A model generated the notes under the pieces. The model saw only the letters and a list, made by a program, of their open reading frames with translations, searched no databases and was not told the DNA's origin. This document shows, one piece after another, positions 1 through 7,558 of a stretch of 22,024 nt of DNA. This stretch comes from Clostridiales bacterium (GTDB taxonomy: Bacteria > Bacillota > Clostridia > Clostridiales > Caloramatoraceae). The first letter of the stretch is position 1. Each line of letters begins with the position of its first letter. The stretch is taken from contig JAOAFH010000121.1 of assembly GCA_026416355.1 (NCBI GenBank), positions 1 to 22,024 of the forward strand. The letters run 5' to 3'. The position numbers and the translations under genes are program-made.

Positions 1-53
1 GTATAAAGGATTTGGCAGGGCATGATAGGGTTATAGTTGCAAGGAGGGGTTAA
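1..53 (+). CDS. prmC: PrmC (HemK-like release factor glutamine methyltransferase), C-terminal end only
   Basis: The frame that starts at base 3 is open to a TAA at 51-53 and reads IKDLAGHDRVIVARRG. A 'DLAGxDRVI' ending followed by a short basic tail is how PrmC/HemK proteins usually finish. PrmC methylates the glutamine of the GGQ motif in release factors, and its gene commonly sits next to prfA in clostridia; prfA lies 1.1 kb downstream here. Only about 16 residues are visible, so the call rests on this tail plus context. The stop is one base before the TTG start of the next gene, which implies coupled translation. Confidence 0.65.
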   Translation, partial: IKDLAGHDRVIVARRG

Positions 54-54
54 T

Positions 55-585
55 TTGTATTTTGATCTGTTTTTGTCATTTGCAAAGATTGGGGCATTTA
101 CATTAGGTGGAGGCTATGCAATGGTTCCACTAATTCAAAACGAGGTTGTTGAAAAAAAGGGATGGGTAGAAAAACAGGAGTTTTTGGATATTTTAGCCGT
201 TGCACAATCAACTCCTGGAGCACTTGCTGTTAATGTTTCAGTTTATATAGGATACAAGCTTAAAGGGGTACTTGGAGCTTTTTCGGCACTTCTTGGATGC
301 GTTTTGCCATCATTTTTTTCTATCTTAATAATTGCAATGTTTTTTACAAACTTCTTAAAATACAATTTGGTGAAAAAATTCTTTTTAGGAGTAAGACCAG
401 CAGTTGCAGCCCTCATATTATATTCAGCTGTAAAAATAGCCAAAACAAGTAAGCTTAAAAAAAGCTACTATACAATCACTTTAGCAGCCATAGCGCTAAT
501 GTTTTTAAAGCTAGACCCTATAGTTATAATATTTTTATCTGCTATTGCAGGTATTTTGTTAAGGGGGGATAGTAATGGCAATTAA
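55..585 (+). CDS. Chromate transporter (CHR family), short subunit 1
   Basis: This is a 176-residue membrane protein of the CHR family (ChrA type), which exports chromate or a related oxyanion. The N-terminal signature 'FAKIGAFTLGGGYAMVP' is followed by 'QSTPGALAVN', and hydrophobic helices fill the remainder. At half the length of a full ChrA it is a short-chain CHR protein; such proteins are normally encoded as tandem pairs that form one transporter, like Bacillus YwrA/YwrB. The next gene is its partner. I chose the TTG at 55 because AAGGAGGGG lies at 41-49; an upstream TTG at 37 has no such site. The stop overlaps the start of the partner by 11 bases. The true substrate cannot be read from sequence, since many CHR proteins have no proven chromate role. 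Confidence 0.85.
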   Translation: MYFDLFLSFAKIGAFTLGGGYAMVPLIQNEVVEKKGWVEKQEFLDILAVAQSTPGALAVNVSVYIGYKLKGVLGAFSALLGCVLPSFFSILIIAMFFTNFLKYNLVKKFFLGVRPAVAALILYSAVKIAKTSKLKKSYYTITLAAIALMFLKLDPIVIIFLSAIAGILLRGDSNGN

Positions 586-1087
586 GCTATTTTTAATATT
601 TTTTAAAATAGGTGCATTTTCAATAGGTGGGGGATATGCTATGCTTCCCTTTATTGAAAGGGAGTTTATAGGAAGAGGATTTTTAAATATGCAGGAGTTT
701 TCGGATATACTAGCGATATCCCAAATGACTCCAGGGCCTGTTGCAATAAATTCAGCAACATTTATAGGATATAAACTAAATGGAGTAATAGGAAGCATAA
801 TGGCAACCCTTGGAGTTGTTGCACCATCTGTAATAATGATTTTAATCATTGCAGCATTTTTGAAAAAGTTTTATGAAAAGAAAACAGTAAAAAATGCATT
901 TATGGGAATAAGACCAACAGTAATGGGGCTATTACTATATGCTTCTTTTTCAATATTTAAAAGCAACGTAACTGGAATAAAGGACATATTAATGTATATA
1001 TTAACTCTAGTTCTACTTACTAGGTTTAAACTAGATACAATTATTGTGCTTTTAATTGCAGGGATTTTAGGTATAATGTTTTTTTAG
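575..1087 (+). CDS. Chromate transporter (CHR family), short subunit 2
   Basis: This 170-residue membrane protein is homologous to the preceding gene product. It has the same layout: 'FKIGAFSIGGGYAMLP', then 'SQMTPGPVAIN', then hydrophobic helices. The two probably assemble as a heterodimeric CHR transporter, with one half facing each way in the membrane. The ATG at 575 lies inside the end of the upstream gene and follows an AGGGGGGAT ribosome binding site, so the pair is translationally coupled. No intrinsic terminator is evident after it; the promoter for prfA begins about 10 bases beyond its stop. Confidence 0.87.
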   Translation: MAIKLFLIFFKIGAFSIGGGYAMLPFIEREFIGRGFLNMQEFSDILAISQMTPGPVAINSATFIGYKLNGVIGSIMATLGVVAPSVIMILIIAAFLKKFYEKKTVKNAFMGIRPTVMGLLLYASFSIFKSNVTGIKDILMYILTLVLLTRFKLDTIIVLLIAGILGIMFF

Positions 1088-1098
1088 TGTTATTACTA

Positions 1099-1127
1099 TT
1101 GCATGCAGCAAGTTTGGCTGATAAAAT
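1099..1127 (+). promoter_or_regulatory. Probable sigma-A promoter of prfA
   Basis: TTGCAT at 1099-1104 and TAAAAT at 1122-1127 are separated by 17 bases, close to the vegetative consensus, about 40 bases upstream of the prfA start. It lies in the only gap between the CHR pair and prfA. This is a pattern match only. Confidence 0.5.
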
Positions 1128-1167
1128 AAGATAGGTAGATTTTAAATTATGGTATGGAGTGATAAAT

Positions 1168-2241
1168 ATGTTACATAAACTAGATTTTATTCAGGAAAAA
1201 TACGAAGAGCTTTCTAAAAAAATTGCAGATCCAGAAGTAATTTCAGATAATGCGCTATTCCAAAAGCTTTGTAAAGAGCATAGTGCTATGGAGCCAATTG
1301 TTGCAAAGTACAGTGAATACAAGGATATAAAAAAGAGATTTCAAGAGGATAAGGAGATGCTTCAAGAGGGCGGACTAGATGATGAAATGGAGCAACTTGT
1401 AAAGGAAGAGATTAAGGAGCTTGAGGAGCAAATTGAAATAACTGAAAAGGAACTAAAGCTTCTTTTACTTCCAAAGGATCCAAACGATGATAAAAACGTT
1501 ATTGTTGAAATAAGAGCAGGTGCAGGTGGAGACGAGGCAGCTCTATTTGCAGGAGATCTATTTAGAATGTACACAAGATATGCAGAAAGACACAACTTTA
1601 AGGTTGAACTGTTATCTGCAAATGAAACAGGTATAGGTGGATACAAAGAAGTTGTATTCATGATTAAAGGACAAGGTGCATACAGCAAACTAAAATATGA
1701 AAGTGGAGTTCATCGTGTTCAAAGAGTTCCACAAACAGAGTCAGGTGGAAGAATACACACTTCAACAGCAACTGTTGCGGTTCTTCCAGAGGTTGAGGAT
1801 GTAGAAGTAGATATTAATCCAAATGATTTAAGAGTTGACGTTTACCGCTCATCAGGTCATGGTGGACAAAACGTTAATACAACAGACTCAGCAGTTAGAA
1901 TTACACACTTACCAACAGGTATAGTTGTAACTTGCCAAGATGAAAAATCACAGATTAAAAATAGAGAAAAGGCACTAAAAGTACTAAGAGCAAGACTATA
2001 TGAAATAGAACTACAAAAACAACAAAGTCAAATTGCAGAAGAGAGAAAGAGCCAAGTAGGTTCTGGAGATAGAAGTGAAAAGATTAGAACATACAACTTC
2101 CCACAAAGTAGAATTACAGACCACAGAATAGGTCTAACTGTTTATAAGTTTGATGCATTTTTAGATGGTGAAATAGACGAAATGATAGATGCACTTATAA
2201 CAAATGACCAAGCAGAAAAATTAAAGGCAGCAGGTGAATAG
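1168..2241 (+). CDS. prfA: Peptide chain release factor 1 (RF1)
   Basis: The 357-residue protein recognises UAA and UAG stop codons on the ribosome and triggers peptide release. The tripeptide anticodon PxT is present as PQT at about residues 188-190, inside 'RVPQTESGGRIHTS', which distinguishes RF1 from RF2. The catalytic GGQ is at about 232-234 within 'SSGHGGQNVNT'. The N-terminal third is the helical domain, and length is normal for RF1. The ATG at 1168 has GGAG eight bases upstream; a GTG at 1159 is in frame but overlaps this site. PrmC, whose end is at the left edge of the window, methylates the Gln of GGQ, so the two genes are functionally linked. Confidence 0.98.
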   Translation: MLHKLDFIQEKYEELSKKIADPEVISDNALFQKLCKEHSAMEPIVAKYSEYKDIKKRFQEDKEMLQEGGLDDEMEQLVKEEIKELEEQIEITEKELKLLLLPKDPNDDKNVIVEIRAGAGGDEAALFAGDLFRMYTRYAERHNFKVELLSANETGIGGYKEVVFMIKGQGAYSKLKYESGVHRVQRVPQTESGGRIHTSTATVAVLPEVEDVEVDINPNDLRVDVYRSSGHGGQNVNTTDSAVRITHLPTGIVVTCQDEKSQIKNREKALKVLRARLYEIELQKQQSQIAEERKSQVGSGDRSEKIRTYNFPQSRITDHRIGLTVYKFDAFLDGEIDEMIDALITNDQAEKLKAAGE

Positions 2242-2260
2242 GCATGCAAATTTGCATGCC
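2241..2260. repeat. Perfect 20-base palindrome just after the prfA stop
   Basis: Two 10-base arms (GGCATGCAAA and TTTGCATGCC) abut directly; as RNA they would form a 7-bp stem with a 6-base loop. A short T-containing stretch follows but no clean T run, so it is at best a weak terminator or an mRNA 3'-end stabiliser for prfA. Confidence 0.5.
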
Positions 2261-2287
2261 TCAATTTTCAATATAAGGGGTGATATG

Positions 2288-2665
2288 ATGAAAAGATATA
2301 TTGCCAACAGGGCGCTTTATCTTATTTTTCCCTTTTTTGTATTAGCAGTAATAGCGTCTTATGTATTTGTTTTGTATAAAAAAAGCTATGCATATGTAAA
2401 CTACATAAATATAGGGTTTGATGTTCTTTTGCTCTATTTTTATCTTTCTAAATTTTGTACAGAAATTAGTATGGATAGCAAAGGAACAAATTATAAAGGA
2501 TTATTTTTTAAAAAACGTGTTTATCATGAGGACTTTATTGGTCTTAAGCAATCAGATTTTTTAACAAAAATTATAACAAAATCAGGTAGTTACTATATAC
2601 TTACCACCAACAATGGACGAAAATTAATAAAGGAAATGTTTAAAGATGCAAGTAAAAGGGAATGA
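2288..2665 (+). CDS. Small membrane protein, two helices plus PH-like soluble domain; function unknown
   Basis: I do not recognise this 125-residue protein. Two hydrophobic segments (about residues 8-28 and 36-54) are joined by a short loop containing 'KKSYAYVN'. The remaining 65 residues are polar with alternating strands ('GLFFKKRVYHEDFIGL', 'SGSYYILTTNNGRKLI'), a layout typical of small bacterial PH-like (YcxB/bPH) membrane proteins; that assignment is an inference. ATG 2288 follows AAGGGG by 7 bases; an ATG three bases earlier is the alternative. The next gene has the same architecture, so the two may be a pair. Confidence 0.6.
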   Translation: MKRYIANRALYLIFPFFVLAVIASYVFVLYKKSYAYVNYINIGFDVLLLYFYLSKFCTEISMDSKGTNYKGLFFKKRVYHEDFIGLKQSDFLTKIITKSGSYYILTTNNGRKLIKEMFKDASKRE

Positions 2666-2687
2666 CTGCCAATAAAGGGGTGGTAAA

Positions 2688-3299
2688 GTGAAGATTAAAA
2701 AGATGCTAAGCAAAGAGAGCGCCAAAAGGAAAAGAACAGTATTTTTTTCTATTGTTCTTATGATAGTTATGCTGTATTTGGTTTTAATATTCGATGACCA
2801 AGGATATTTTACAGGGATAGAGAGAACAGGAGTTTATATTTATTTATATATAATTGAAGCCTTGTTTGTTATAAATATTTTAAGAACATTTATAGATTCT
2901 ACATATGATATTGTTTTTACAAGGGAAAGATTTAAAGTAGTAAAGGCATTTACACAGGGAGTGGCAATTGCCTATAATAAAGTTTTATATGTTGATGTTA
3001 TTGAAGAAAATCAAAATGACTTTGAAATTTTAATACTATTAGACAAGGTAAAAAGGTCTAAGGCTATGTTTGTACTAAATAATGAATATGCTCTTAAACA
3101 TGATAAATATTTAAGGTCATACAAAACAGCCAGTGATTATTATGATTCAAATAGTTTTTATGCCTATACAATAAAAAATGGTGGAGCAAAAAAATATTTT
3201 TATTTATACAAACTATATAAAACTTGTTATAATGCGCAGTTTTCGGATAAATCAATAAGCTACATAAAAAAGGTTATAGAGGAGTACAGCCTATCATAA
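2688..3299 (+). CDS. Membrane protein, two helices plus soluble domain; function unknown
   Basis: Unrecognised 203-residue protein. A basic N-terminus (about 17 residues) precedes two hydrophobic segments (about 18-35 and 48-66), then a soluble region of roughly 135 residues rich in Tyr and Lys. The segment 'DIVFTRERFKVVKAF' followed by 'AYNKVLYVDVIEE' resembles the strand pattern of bacterial PH-like domains, as in the upstream neighbour, but no catalytic motif is visible. The start is GTG at 2688, with AAGGGGTGG at about 2675-2683. It lies 22 bases after the previous gene and 33 before the ZIP transporter, so it is probably co-transcribed with both. Confidence 0.6.
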   Translation: MKIKKMLSKESAKRKRTVFFSIVLMIVMLYLVLIFDDQGYFTGIERTGVYIYLYIIEALFVINILRTFIDSTYDIVFTRERFKVVKAFTQGVAIAYNKVLYVDVIEENQNDFEILILLDKVKRSKAMFVLNNEYALKHDKYLRSYKTASDYYDSNSFYAYTIKNGGAKKYFYLYKLYKTCYNAQFSDKSISYIKKVIEEYSLS

Positions 3300-3332
3300 A
3301 CTTATTAGGAAGAACTAATAGGGAGAGGTTGT

Positions 3333-4064
3333 ATGTATTCAAAGCTTTTTATAACATTATTTGCAACAGCTTGTTGCATGTTTGGAACATCCCTTGGGGG
3401 AATTGTTACTGTTCTTTTTAAAAAGACAAACAATGTAATTTTATCTACTATAATGGGGATTGCAGGAGGGCTAATGCTCTCGGTTGTTACATTTGATTTG
3501 ATTCCAGAGGCAATAAGTTTATCTGATTTTAAAACCACCCTAGTTGGAATTGTCATAGGTGTTGTTTTTATAACAATAGTAGATATAATGCTACCCCAAA
3601 GCAATTTTATAAAAAAGCATGGAAAAGGGATAAAGATTGCACTACTTTTAGCTGTTGGACTTGCTGCACATAATTTCCCAGAAGGCCTTGCAATTGGTTC
3701 AGGTTTTAAGGGAAGTGCAACTTTAGGATTTGAAATAGCATTTGTTATTACACTACATGACATACCAGAGGGAGCAGCAGTTGCAGCACCACTATTAAAT
3801 TCAAGACTTTCTAGGGGAAAGATTGTTTTATTTACTGCTTTAACAGCAATTCCAACAGCAATAGGGGCGTATGTTGGTGCAGTAATTGGAGAGATTTCAA
3901 ATAGCTTGATTTCTATTTGTTTAGGGTTTGCCTCAGGTACAATGCTATACATTGTGTGTGGTGAACTTATTCCTGAAAGCAAGGAAAACTATAAAGGGGT
4001 TTTTTCAACAATTTCAATAATATTGGGATTTATTATAGGATATTTGTTTATATCAACTATGTAA
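3333..4064 (+). CDS. ZIP-family divalent metal transporter
   Basis: The 243-residue polytopic membrane protein belongs to the ZIP (ZupT-like) family, which takes up zinc and other divalent metals. The two metal-binding helices are clear: HNFPEG at residues 113-118 and HDIPEG at 142-147. About eight hydrophobic segments are visible and the length is that of bacterial ZIPs. The ATG at 3333 is preceded by a GGGAGAGG site. Metal preference cannot be assigned. It sits 15 bases upstream of the Sua5 gene, and no terminator is seen between them. Confidence 0.9.
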   Translation: MYSKLFITLFATACCMFGTSLGGIVTVLFKKTNNVILSTIMGIAGGLMLSVVTFDLIPEAISLSDFKTTLVGIVIGVVFITIVDIMLPQSNFIKKHGKGIKIALLLAVGLAAHNFPEGLAIGSGFKGSATLGFEIAFVITLHDIPEGAAVAAPLLNSRLSRGKIVLFTALTAIPTAIGAYVGAVIGEISNSLISICLGFASGTMLYIVCGELIPESKENYKGVFSTISIILGFIIGYLFISTM

Positions 4065-4079
4065 CAGAGGTGAAAAAAT

Positions 4080-5123
4080 TTGGATACAAAGGTTTATTAT
4101 ATTGATGAACACGATGATGAGATTATAAAAAAGGCAGCAGAGGTTATAAAAAATGGAGGGTTGGTTGTTTTTCCAACTGAAACAGTATATGGACTTGGGG
4201 CTAATGCTTTAGATGAAAATGCCTGCAAAAAAATATTTGAAGCAAAGGGAAGACCGCAGGACAATCCTCTAATTGTTCATGTCGCTGATTTTGATATATC
4301 AAAATATGTAGATTATATTCCAGACAATGCAAAAAAAATAATGGAAAACTTTTGGCCAGGCCCAATAACTATGGTATTAAAAAAGAGCCAAATAGTTCCT
4401 ATGCTTGTTACAGCAAACTTAGATAGTGTGGCAATAAGAATGCCTTCTAATAAAGTTGCAAGAAAGCTAATAGAATATTCAAATGTTCCTATTGCAGCAC
4501 CAAGTGCAAACATTTCAGGAAGACCTAGTCCAACTACAATAGAACATACAATTGAGGATTTAAATGGAAAGGTTGACATGATAATCGGTGGAGATAAATG
4601 TGAGTTTGGTCTTGAATCAACAGTAGTTGAGGTGTTAGATGATAAGGTTACAATTTTAAGACCAGGTGCGATAACAAAGGATATGCTTGAGGAAATTGGA
4701 TTAACTGTTGATATAGATCCAGCTATTTTAAAAAAACCAGATGGCAGTTTAAAGCCAAAATCACCTGGAATGAAATATAGACACTATGCACCAAAGGCAG
4801 ATATGACAATAATAACAGGAAGAATAGATAGAACCGTAGACTATATAAATCATAAAATAAATGAACTTAAAATGCAGGGAAAGATGGTCGGTGTACTCGC
4901 AACAGATGAAACAAAGCATTTATACAATGGTGGGTACATAATTTCAGTAGGAACAAGAGAAAAATTAGGACTAATTGCTGCAAATCTATTTGACACTTTG
5001 AGGGAATTTGATAAAATAGATGTAGACTATATATATGCAGAAGGTTTTTCAGAAGAAGGATTAGGACTTGCCATTATGAACAGAATGAAAAAGGCAGCGT
5101 CTTATAATATTATCAACTTATAG
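4080..5123 (+). CDS. ywlC: L-threonylcarbamoyladenylate synthase (Sua5/YwlC)
   Basis: This enzyme makes threonylcarbamoyl-AMP from threonine, bicarbonate and ATP, the first step of t6A37 tRNA modification. The YrdC domain (about residues 10-205) shows FPTETVYGLG at 31-40, KGRPQDNPLIVH at 56-67 and 'APSANISGRPSPTT' near 140. At 347 residues it is the long Sua5 form with a C-terminal Sua5 domain (about 235-345) joined by a linker containing 'KSPGMKYRHYAP'. The start is TTG at 4080, seven bases after an AGAGGTG site; no better in-frame start exists. It is followed after 9 bases by the phosphatase gene, the classical ywlC–ywlE style neighbourhood of Firmicutes. Confidence 0.96.
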   Translation: MDTKVYYIDEHDDEIIKKAAEVIKNGGLVVFPTETVYGLGANALDENACKKIFEAKGRPQDNPLIVHVADFDISKYVDYIPDNAKKIMENFWPGPITMVLKKSQIVPMLVTANLDSVAIRMPSNKVARKLIEYSNVPIAAPSANISGRPSPTTIEHTIEDLNGKVDMIIGGDKCEFGLESTVVEVLDDKVTILRPGAITKDMLEEIGLTVDIDPAILKKPDGSLKPKSPGMKYRHYAPKADMTIITGRIDRTVDYINHKINELKMQGKMVGVLATDETKHLYNGGYIISVGTREKLGLIAANLFDTLREFDKIDVDYIYAEGFSEEGLGLAIMNRMKKAASYNIINL

Positions 5124-5132
5124 GAGGTAAGT

Positions 5133-5579
5133 ATGAAGCTTTTGTTTGTGTGTACTGGCAATACTTGTAGAAGCTGTATGGCTGAAGGCATAGCAAAAAA
5201 GATAGCTAATGAACAAAATATAAACATAGAAATATCATCTGCTGGTATTTACGCAACAAATGGCGCATCATGCTCCCTAAATGCAGCTATTGCAATGGAA
5301 GAAATGGGTATTGATATTAGAAATCACCTTTCAAGACAGCTTACACAAGAAATGCTAGAAAATTCTGACCTTGTCTTAACTATGACAAGAGCACACAAAG
5401 AGCTTATTTTATCTTACTATCCGTCATATTCTCAAAAGGTTTTTACTCTTCTTGAGTATGTTGGAATTGGCGGAGATATTGTTGACCCATTTGGTGGAGA
5501 TATAAATGTTTACAAGGCTTGTGCACTAGAAATTAAACAAGCTATAGATATTCTTTTCAGCAAATTAAAGGAAAGTTAA
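5133..5579 (+). CDS. ywlE: Low-molecular-weight phosphatase, probable protein arginine phosphatase (YwlE-like)
   Basis: A 148-residue LMW-PTP-fold phosphatase. The P-loop CTGNTCRS covers residues 7-14, with nucleophile Cys7 and Arg13, and the general acid is Asp118 in VDPFGG. Thr at position 11 matches the residue that in Bacillus YwlE favours phosphoarginine over phosphotyrosine, so arginine phosphatase activity is inferred. The residue after CRS is Cys rather than the common Pro. The partner kinase McsB is not in this window. ATG 5133 has TAGGAGG upstream. The stop codon lies within the left side of an intrinsic terminator. Confidence 0.9.
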   Translation: MKLLFVCTGNTCRSCMAEGIAKKIANEQNINIEISSAGIYATNGASCSLNAAIAMEEMGIDIRNHLSRQLTQEMLENSDLVLTMTRAHKELILSYYPSYSQKVFTLLEYVGIGGDIVDPFGGDINVYKACALEIKQAIDILFSKLKES

Positions 5580-5608
5580 GGCTTTTTGGCCTTTTACTTT
5601 CCTTTTTT
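5568..5608 (+). terminator. Intrinsic terminator after the phosphatase gene
   Basis: AAGGAAAGT (5568-5576) pairs with ACTTTCCTT (5596-5604), and inside it AAGGC (5578-5582) pairs with GCCTT (5589-5593). The outer right arm runs into T6 ending at 5608. The left arm includes the end of the coding sequence. It probably separates the upstream unit from rpiB-upp-comEB. Confidence 0.85.
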
Positions 5609-5688
5609 GTTAATATGCTTAAACTAACTTGGATTTGGATTTATAAACAAATCACAAGTTGTTATATAAAACTGGAGGAGGAGTATGC

Positions 5689-6138
5689 ATGAAACTAGCA
5701 ATTGGTTGTGACCATGGTGGATACAATCTAAAAACAGCAATACTTGAGCACCTTGATAAAAAAGGTATTGAGTATAAGGATTTTGGTTGTTATTCAACTG
5801 AATCATGTGACTATCCAGACTTTGCAGAAAAAGTTGCAGAAGCGATAGTTAATGGAGAATGCGAAAGAGGAATAATTATTTGTGGAACTGGTATTGGTAT
5901 ATCAATAGCAGCAAACAAAGTTCCTGGTATTAGAGCAGCACATTGTACAGACACATTCAGCGCAAAGGCTTCAAGACAACACAATGATGCAAACATACTA
6001 GCATTAGGTGAAAGAATAACAGGTGTTGGACTTGCACTTGATATAGTTGATGCTTATCTAGAGGCAGAATTTGAAGGTGGAAGACACCAAAGAAGAGTAG
6101 ACAAAATAACTGAAATAGAAAAAAAATATTCAAAATAA
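5689..6138 (+). CDS. rpiB: Ribose-5-phosphate isomerase B
   Basis: This 149-residue enzyme interconverts ribulose 5-phosphate and ribose 5-phosphate in the pentose phosphate pathway and so feeds PRPP synthesis. The RpiB/LacA family signatures are present: CDHGG at residues 7-11, catalytic Cys65 in 'IICGTGIGISIAANK', and 'SRQHNDANIL' with His98. The ATG at 5689 follows GGAGGAGGAG by five bases; an in-frame upstream start at 5659 would place this ribosome site inside the gene. It is followed after 13 bases by upp, which uses PRPP. Some family members act on allose or galactose phosphates, but the context favours ribose. Confidence 0.96.
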   Translation: MKLAIGCDHGGYNLKTAILEHLDKKGIEYKDFGCYSTESCDYPDFAEKVAEAIVNGECERGIIICGTGIGISIAANKVPGIRAAHCTDTFSAKASRQHNDANILALGERITGVGLALDIVDAYLEAEFEGGRHQRRVDKITEIEKKYSK

Positions 6139-6151
6139 GGGGGAGTAAATA

Positions 6152-6784
6152 ATGGATAATAGAGTAACAGTGATTAATCATCCATTAATTCAGCACAAAC
6201 TATCAATAATGAGAGACATAAACACAGGTTCAAAGGATTTCAGAGAATTACTTGAAGAAATCTCAATGCTTATGGGATATGAAGTTACTAGAAATTTTCA
6301 ACTAGAAGAAGTTGAAATAGAAACACCAATTTGTAAAACAAAGGCTAAAATGCTTACAGGAAAGAAGGTTGCAATAGTTCCAATTCTAAGAGCAGGTCTT
6401 GGAATGGTAGATGGAATGTTAAAACTTGTTCCTGCAGCTAAGGTAGGTCATATAGGACTTTATCGCGACCCTGAAACTTTAAAGCCAGTTGAATACTACT
6501 GCAAACTTCCAAGTGACATTCAAGAAAGAGAAATAATAGTTACAGACCCAATGCTTGCAACAGGTGGTTCAGCAGCAGATGCAATAAAGCTTTTAAAGGA
6601 TAAGGGAGCAAAGAATATTAAGCTTATGTGCTTAATTGCAGCACCAGAGGGAATAAAGGCTGTACTTGATGCTCATCCAGACATAGAAATATATGTTGCA
6701 AATGTAGATGAATATCTAAATGACCATGGCTATATTGTTCCAGGACTTGGTGATGCTGGTGATAGAATATTTGGTACAAAGTAG
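6152..6784 (+). CDS. upp: Uracil phosphoribosyltransferase
   Basis: The 210-residue enzyme converts uracil and PRPP to UMP in pyrimidine salvage. The PRPP-binding loop TDPMLATGGSA starts at residue 131, and the uracil-binding C-terminus 'GYIVPGLGDAGDRIFGTK' is intact. 'VPILRAGLGMVDGM' at about 76-89 is also typical of Upp. The ATG at 6152 follows AAGGGGGAG. The gene stands between rpiB and the dCMP deaminase with gaps of 13 and 8 bases, forming a small nucleotide-salvage operon. Confidence 0.98.
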   Translation: MDNRVTVINHPLIQHKLSIMRDINTGSKDFRELLEEISMLMGYEVTRNFQLEEVEIETPICKTKAKMLTGKKVAIVPILRAGLGMVDGMLKLVPAAKVGHIGLYRDPETLKPVEYYCKLPSDIQEREIIVTDPMLATGGSAADAIKLLKDKGAKNIKLMCLIAAPEGIKAVLDAHPDIEIYVANVDEYLNDHGYIVPGLGDAGDRIFGTK

Positions 6785-6792
6785 GTGCAATT

Positions 6793-7233
6793 ATGAGACC
6801 AAGCTGGGATGAATATTTTATGGAGATTGCCCATACAATAAAAAAGCGTTCAACTTGTCTTAGAAGACAAGTTGGCGCTGTCATTGTAAAAGATAATAGA
6901 ATTTTAACAACAGGGTATAATGGTGTTCCACCTAAAATGAAGCATTGTCTTGAAATTGGATGTTTAAGACAACAGCTCAATATACCATCAGGGCAAAGGC
7001 ATGAACTTTGTCGTGCACTTCATGCAGAGCAAAACGCAATAATCCAAGCAGCCAAATATGGTATATCAATAGAGGGTGCAACAATTTATGTTACAGCACA
7101 GCCATGCATTATATGTGCAAAACAAATAATAGCATCAGGAATTAAAAGAATTGTATTTTCAGGAGATTATCCAGATGAGTTATCTCTTGAGATGATTAAC
7201 GAATCAGGAATAGAGATACAAAGAGTAGAATAG
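6793..7233 (+). CDS. comEB: Deoxycytidylate (dCMP) deaminase, ComEB-like
   Basis: The 146-residue zinc enzyme deaminates dCMP to dUMP, supplying thymidylate synthesis. The CDA-fold zinc motifs are HAE at 77-79 and PCIIC with Cys105 and Cys108. The N-terminal 'RPSWDEYFMEIAHTIKKRSTC' and the inserted region 'HCLEIGCLRQQ…RHELCRALHAE' identify the dCMP deaminase/ComEB branch rather than tRNA adenosine deaminase. The inserted His and Cys residues probably bind a second zinc. It ends the salvage operon, and a large inverted repeat with a T run begins 23 bases later. Confidence 0.95.
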   Translation: MRPSWDEYFMEIAHTIKKRSTCLRRQVGAVIVKDNRILTTGYNGVPPKMKHCLEIGCLRQQLNIPSGQRHELCRALHAEQNAIIQAAKYGISIEGATIYVTAQPCIICAKQIIASGIKRIVFSGDYPDELSLEMINESGIEIQRVE

Positions 7234-7255
7234 ATGCTATTGTAATAATATCTAA

Positions 7256-7366
7256 ATAAGAGCCATTAACAATTAAGAAGTATTATGACCTTCATAAAGA
7301 AACTTAAAAGTTTCTATTGTTAATATCAAAGTACTTCTTTAATTATTTAATGGCTCTTATTTTTTG
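7256..7366 (+). terminator. Large composite inverted repeat with terminator T-run, left edge of the accessory region
   Basis: Left arm 7256-7282 pairs with right arm 7332-7360: 14 perfect bases (ATAAGAGCCATTAA with TTAATGGCTCTTAT) plus a further 12 (AATTAAGAAGTA), with small bulges, ending in a T run to 7365. The enclosed region holds another 8-bp hairpin (7298-7305 with 7308-7315). In addition ATTAACAAT (7265-7273) is fully complementary to 7316-7324, a pairing exclusive with part of the terminator stem. It will end comEB transcription; its size and nested pairs are more than a simple terminator needs. Confidence 0.75.
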
Positions 7367-7558
7367 TATTTTGAATAACATCAATTACGCATGAAGATAT
7401 ATGTTAATATATAAATCTTATAGACACAAGTAAAAAATTCCTTAATGTCGAAAAATAAAATAATTTGTATTATAAATATACTTGAAATTATATATATATA
7501 TAATATTCCATGTAAAATAATGCATAGTTAAACAATCAACACAAAGAAAGGGGATAAA
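7367..7558 (+). promoter_or_regulatory. AT-rich leader of the peptide-export operon, probable promoter region
   Basis: No gene is seen in this stretch. It is extremely AT-rich, with a TATATA run at about 7488-7502 ending in TATAAT (7499-7504), a possible -10. No well-spaced -35 accompanies it; TTGAAA at 7482-7487 is only 11 bases away. AAAGGGG at 7547-7553 is the ribosome site for the next gene. A promoter must lie here if the preceding terminator works, but its exact position is not established. Confidence 0.35.

Noticed and set aside
3305..3982. 225-codon open frame on the - strand opposite the ZIP transporter
   Set aside because: It mirrors the ZIP gene codons, has an unlikely Ile/Pro/Ser-rich composition and no ribosome site. 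The + strand frame carries HNFPEG and HDIPEG.
5624..6181. Open frames on the - strand opposite rpiB and upp
   Set aside because: They lie antisense to clear, full-length conserved genes, have low-complexity hydrophobic translations and no ribosome sites.
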